From the NCBI RefSeq assembly GCF_003313385.1, contig NZ_QMHN01000002.1, forward strand, positions 1 through 64,000: a DNA stretch of 64,000 nucleotides. The letters run 5' to 3'. How positions within the stretch are numbered: position 1 is the stretch's first letter; every line of letters begins with the position of its first letter. The notes beneath the pieces are model-generated. The model was not told the DNA's origin. It saw only the letters and a program-made list of their open reading frames with translations, and did no database searches. Below, one piece after another: positions 61,246 to 64,000 of the stretch. Source of the DNA: Pedobacter chitinilyticus. Lineage in GTDB: Bacteria > Bacteroidota > Bacteroidia > Sphingobacteriales > Sphingobacteriaceae. The translations under genes and the position numbers were made by a program.

Positions 61246-62415
61246 TTAATCACCTTTGGATGACCATTTTATTAATCCATCGATATATTCTTGCGAAAAG
61301 TTGTTACATACGATTGCGACACTGTATCTAGCTCTAGTCAAAGCCACATAAAATTTTGCGATATCGAATGCGTTTTTATGTTTTATATTGCCAGACTTAT
61401 CTTTGACCTCTTTAGAGAGCCTTCCATCACACAAATATTTTGAGATAGTTTCGGTGGGATATATTAGTACCCGATCAAATCCCAATCCTTTGCAATTCCC
61501 GTAATTCCACTCTGGTTCAATTGCAAGCTGGTGTCTTAATACCACTGGATTGTATTTAACCCGATAAGCATCAATATCACCACTGCTTACAAGGAACACC
61601 CCATTGTGGGTACTGGAACTACTTCTACATTCAATGCAGTCGCATGGAATGCTTGGCTCAAGCAATGGATACAATTTTGACGAAAAGCTGCATATCTCAG
61701 CATTGTTCCTATGCGAACGACCCAGCGTGGTTTCATCAATAGTGCATTCCTTTGCACACTTATCGAGAATAAACTGTTTTATGTTACCATCTTTATAGTT
61801 ATGATATTTCTTTTCGTTATGAGTAAGATAGGTAACTTGCCGTGGATCTCCGACCAGTGTCGTATTTATTTTGCTTTTAAAAAGTAACTTCAGAAATTCT
61901 AAATCGTTTCCAGCAAGATCCTGAACCTCATCTACGAAGACATAATTATATATGCGTTCAAGTCTATCCACCACCTTTCCTTTTGATTGCGTATTGCATT
62001 TAACAACAAATTTTGCAAGTTTATCGGAATACAACTTATCACTTTTTGAAAAGTAGTGCTTCTGAAAATCTTTTTCTTCGGTAAAGGGCACAGAGATACC
62101 CTGCTTATTTACGTAGTTTATTCCTGATGCTCCGTTAACTAACAGCATTCCTTTAATATGTCCGTCAAAAATAGTTCCTTGATATGGTCGTACTCCATGT
62201 TGAAGTAGGAAGGAAAACCAGGTCTGGATAGTAATATTAATCGGAATAGAACCATTGATGTCATAAAACTTCTTTTTAATCTCTTGCTCGTTAGCTTCTG
62301 TATAAGTTGTGATAAGTACGTTCCCATGAGACACTTTTAATGCCTCGCGAACTAAATAAGTCGTCTTACCAGACCCAGCAGCTGAAATTATCAGCTTGTT
62401 ATTTTTCGATGGCAT
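61246..62415 (-). CDS. gajB: Gabija GajB-like UvrD/Rep helicase
   Basis: A 389-aa SF1 helicase, shorter than PcrA/UvrD because 1B/2B insertions are reduced. Motifs in order: Walker A AAGSGKTT (12-19), TYTEAN (Ia), VFVDEVQD (II, DEVQD 162-166), LVGDPRQ (III, 187-193), GRSHRNNAE (IV), KGLGFDRVLIYP (V) and YVALTRARYSVAIV (VI). Gabija GajB has this composition and pairs with GajA. Its start overlaps the GajA stop by 17 nt, so both are translated from one message. It would sense or activate nuclease activity upon infection. The plus-strand patatin gene converges on it. Confidence 0.85.
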   Translation of the reverse strand: MPSKNNKLIISAAGSGKTTYLVREALKVSHGNVLITTYTEANEQEIKKKFYDINGSIPINITIQTWFSFLLQHGVRPYQGTIFDGHIKGMLLVNGASGINYVNKQGISVPFTEEKDFQKHYFSKSDKLYSDKLAKFVVKCNTQSKGKVVDRLERIYNYVFVDEVQDLAGNDLEFLKLLFKSKINTTLVGDPRQVTYLTHNEKKYHNYKDGNIKQFILDKCAKECTIDETTLGRSHRNNAEICSFSSKLYPLLEPSIPCDCIECRSSSSTHNGVFLVSSGDIDAYRVKYNPVVLRHQLAIEPEWNYGNCKGLGFDRVLIYPTETISKYLCDGRLSKEVKDKSGNIKHKNAFDIAKFYVALTRARYSVAIVCNNFSQEYIDGLIKWSSKGD

Positions 62416-64000
62416 CCAGGATGTATTGAGGGAAAGTCAACTTTTCCTTTGTTTCAAAAATCTTCAGTGCACAATCGGTCTTGTTTGCCTTCATATACTC
62501 GTGAAGCTGATCTTCAGTTTTATTTTTCGTTCCCAAGATCCTATTGATGTTTTCTACGCCGTTTGACTTTAAAAACTTAGGCTCAAGCGTGTTATAGTTG
62601 AAAGGCTTATCAGCGATTTTTAGATCACCGACATCTACATTAACATCATAGCAAATCTTAATTCCTGGTTTGGAATTTACTCCCAAATAATCGGCATACT
62701 TAGCTTGGATTGCATCTGGCTTTCCATCATTATCTGTAACTACACTAACAGGTTTATTTATCTTTTCTGCAATCTGTAAAAACCTTAGAAAACTTGTTCC
62801 GACCGAAATCACATCCACTTGATCCTGTATAGGTAAACGGCCACCATTACTGTCCATATATGCACGTTGCACAAGCAGTTCATCGCAATCGCCCTCGACT
62901 AGAATTGCTTTTTTGCAAAGGATCAGCCTCAAGGTATCATATCCGGGTATCTTTTCAAAGAAGTCCTGTGTTGTAGAAGGAAGGTCTTTTAACCTCACAG
63001 ACTTCCTATTTTCTACTATTATCAAATTTTCCAGGCCCAACTTATTTGCAACAAAACTACTATGGGTTGAAATCAGAATCTGCTTATCACTACACTTATC
63101 ATGAATATTTCTGATCAATTGGTTTAGCCTAGAGTGTGACAAATGGTTCTCTGGCTCCTCTAAAAGGATGATGTTCGCTTCCTTTGACTTTTTATGTTCA
63201 AGAGCAAGTTTTGTTTTGATGATCGATTGTTCACCCTTTCCTATGTGGTGGAATGGAATATCTTCAACCGAGGTTAGAAAGCTTGCTTCCCAGGCATCTT
63301 TAGAAGAAAGATCAACAGTTAGTTTTATATTTTTATTATTGACCTCATCTTTTGCTAAGCCATTGATGATATTATTGACATTGACCACAGATGTGTCCTG
63401 AATAAAAGCAGCCTGCAATCTTCTATGGGCATGTGCCAATCCATTACGGTCCTTCTCGTCTAAGTGGTTTTTAATGATATGTGAGATATAAACGTCAGAA
63501 CCATTCTTATAGCGATTTGAGCTAGAATCTATTAGAGCTGATTTAATAGGAATCTTCCTTGGAGTGATAGATTCTCTAGCGCAAGTTGTCCAGTCTACTT
63601 CGTAGAACTCAATTGGTAAGGCCGCAATTCCACCATCCTTTACGTAGTCATTATATTCTCCTCTAAATTTTTCAGCTAAAGCAATTTTGAAACAGATCCC
63701 ACACTCGCTTCTTTTCGTGCTGTTATCATCTCCTTCAAAAAAAGGAAGATCATTTCCACCAATAAAAACCTCGATCGATATTTCAGGGGGCGGAAGTGGC
63801 TTATTCGTGTCCAAGCTATCGAGATATTCATGGACAGAATCATAATTAAAGAAATATTCTGATAGATCATTCTTAAAATATCTTCCGTTGGAAAGTCCAG
63901 ACAAAGCAAGATGGATTGCCTCCAAGATTGTTGATTTACCAGTGCCATTATTTCCAACAATAATGTTGAGCCCCTTATTTAAATTCAAACAGAATGGTTC
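62399..64000 (-). CDS. gajA: Gabija GajA-like OLD-family ATPase-nuclease, cut by window edge
   Basis: The frame is open to 64000 (its first visible residues are EPFCLNLNKG), so the true start lies outside; the longest in-window start, a TTG at 63988, is not the gene's beginning. Motifs (numbered from 63988): Walker A GNNGTGKST (12-20), GKGEQS ABC-type signature (250-255), Walker B ILLEEPE (274-280), STHS H-loop (307-310), then a TOPRIM domain with VEGDCDE (E365) and VTDND (D419, D421). ABC-ATPase plus TOPRIM followed by a UvrD-type gene defines class 2 OLD nucleases, i.e. Gabija. Its nuclease likely cleaves phage DNA. Confidence 0.9.
   Translation of the reverse strand, partial: EPFCLNLNKGLNIIVGNNGTGKSTILEAIHLALSGLSNGRYFKNDLSEYFFNYDSVHEYLDSLDTNKPLPPPEISIEVFIGGNDLPFFEGDDNSTKRSECGICFKIALAEKFRGEYNDYVKDGGIAALPIEFYEVDWTTCARESITPRKIPIKSALIDSSSNRYKNGSDVYISHIIKNHLDEKDRNGLAHAHRRLQAAFIQDTSVVNVNNIINGLAKDEVNNKNIKLTVDLSSKDAWEASFLTSVEDIPFHHIGKGEQSIIKTKLALEHKKSKEANIILLEEPENHLSHSRLNQLIRNIHDKCSDKQILISTHSSFVANKLGLENLIIVENRKSVRLKDLPSTTQDFFEKIPGYDTLRLILCKKAILVEGDCDELLVQRAYMDSNGGRLPIQDQVDVISVGTSFLRFLQIAEKINKPVSVVTDNDGKPDAIQAKYADYLGVNSKPGIKICYDVNVDVGDLKIADKPFNYNTLEPKFLKSNGVENINRILGTKNKTEDQLHEYMKANKTDCALKIFETKEKLTFPQYILDAIEK

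Overview
The window looks like a chromosomal stretch of a Bacteroidota species, most likely Sphingobacteriaceae (Pedobacter-like). The reasons are moderately AT-rich DNA, weak Shine-Dalgarno signals, TAnnTTTG-type -7 boxes, RHS proteins with DUF6443 heads and SpvB-like partner proteins, a DUF5977-type tail, DUF2931, DUF2147, DUF3347 and HYC_CC_PP proteins, a TonB-dependent receptor with a carboxypeptidase-like N-terminal domain, and abundant small palindromic intergenic repeats. The genus is an inference; no rRNA or tRNA gene was seen.

Layout. 1-652: repeat-dense intergenic DNA. 653-5701 (-): four-gene envelope operon (receiver domain, HEAT-repeat membrane protein, family 2 glycosyltransferase, LTA-synthase-like phosphotransferase). 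5853-13210: small housekeeping or stress genes (YCF48-like protein, DUF2147, two VOC proteins, two DinB proteins, a GlxA-type AraC regulator, DUF2931, an esterase). 13228-22952 (-): copper/silver-type export cluster (DUF3347 lipoprotein, two RND adaptors, TolC-like channel, an RND pump split into two ORFs, an HMA-domain protein, a HYC_CC_PP protein), studded with dispersed hairpin repeats. 23095-24324 (+): TraB/GumN-like protein and Dabb protein. 24407-45402 (-): about 21 kb RHS locus with two RHS proteins, three large SpvB-like partner proteins, candidate immunity genes, and a tandem 4.5 kb duplication that left one partner gene without an RHS gene and one small membrane-protein copy broken. 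45709-47488: an unknown gene and a gene-poor kilobase. 47489-57984: divergent organophosphonate-utilisation cluster. 58340-64000: defence island with a Shedu-like nuclease, a two-gene patatin unit, and a Gabija (GajA/GajB) pair cut by the window edge.

How the genes work together. The phosphonate cluster reads as a route from outer membrane to phosphate: TonB receptor, periplasmic phosphodiesterase-superfamily enzyme, two membrane carriers, a FAD amine oxidase of the phosphonate-associated type, a phosphonatase-like HAD hydrolase and a phosphonate-associated alcohol dehydrogenase. An XRE-cupin regulator sits in the middle. A shared inverted repeat, TTGTTTA-N7-TAAACAA or close variants, lies upstream of three transcription units there and overlaps the predicted promoter of the minus-strand operon. 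The most novel-looking items are this regulon, the 116-aa plus patatin pair inside a defence island, the duplicated RHS unit with an identical 375-nt structured non-coding segment, and a family of cloverleaf-like repeats whose arms show compensatory changes.
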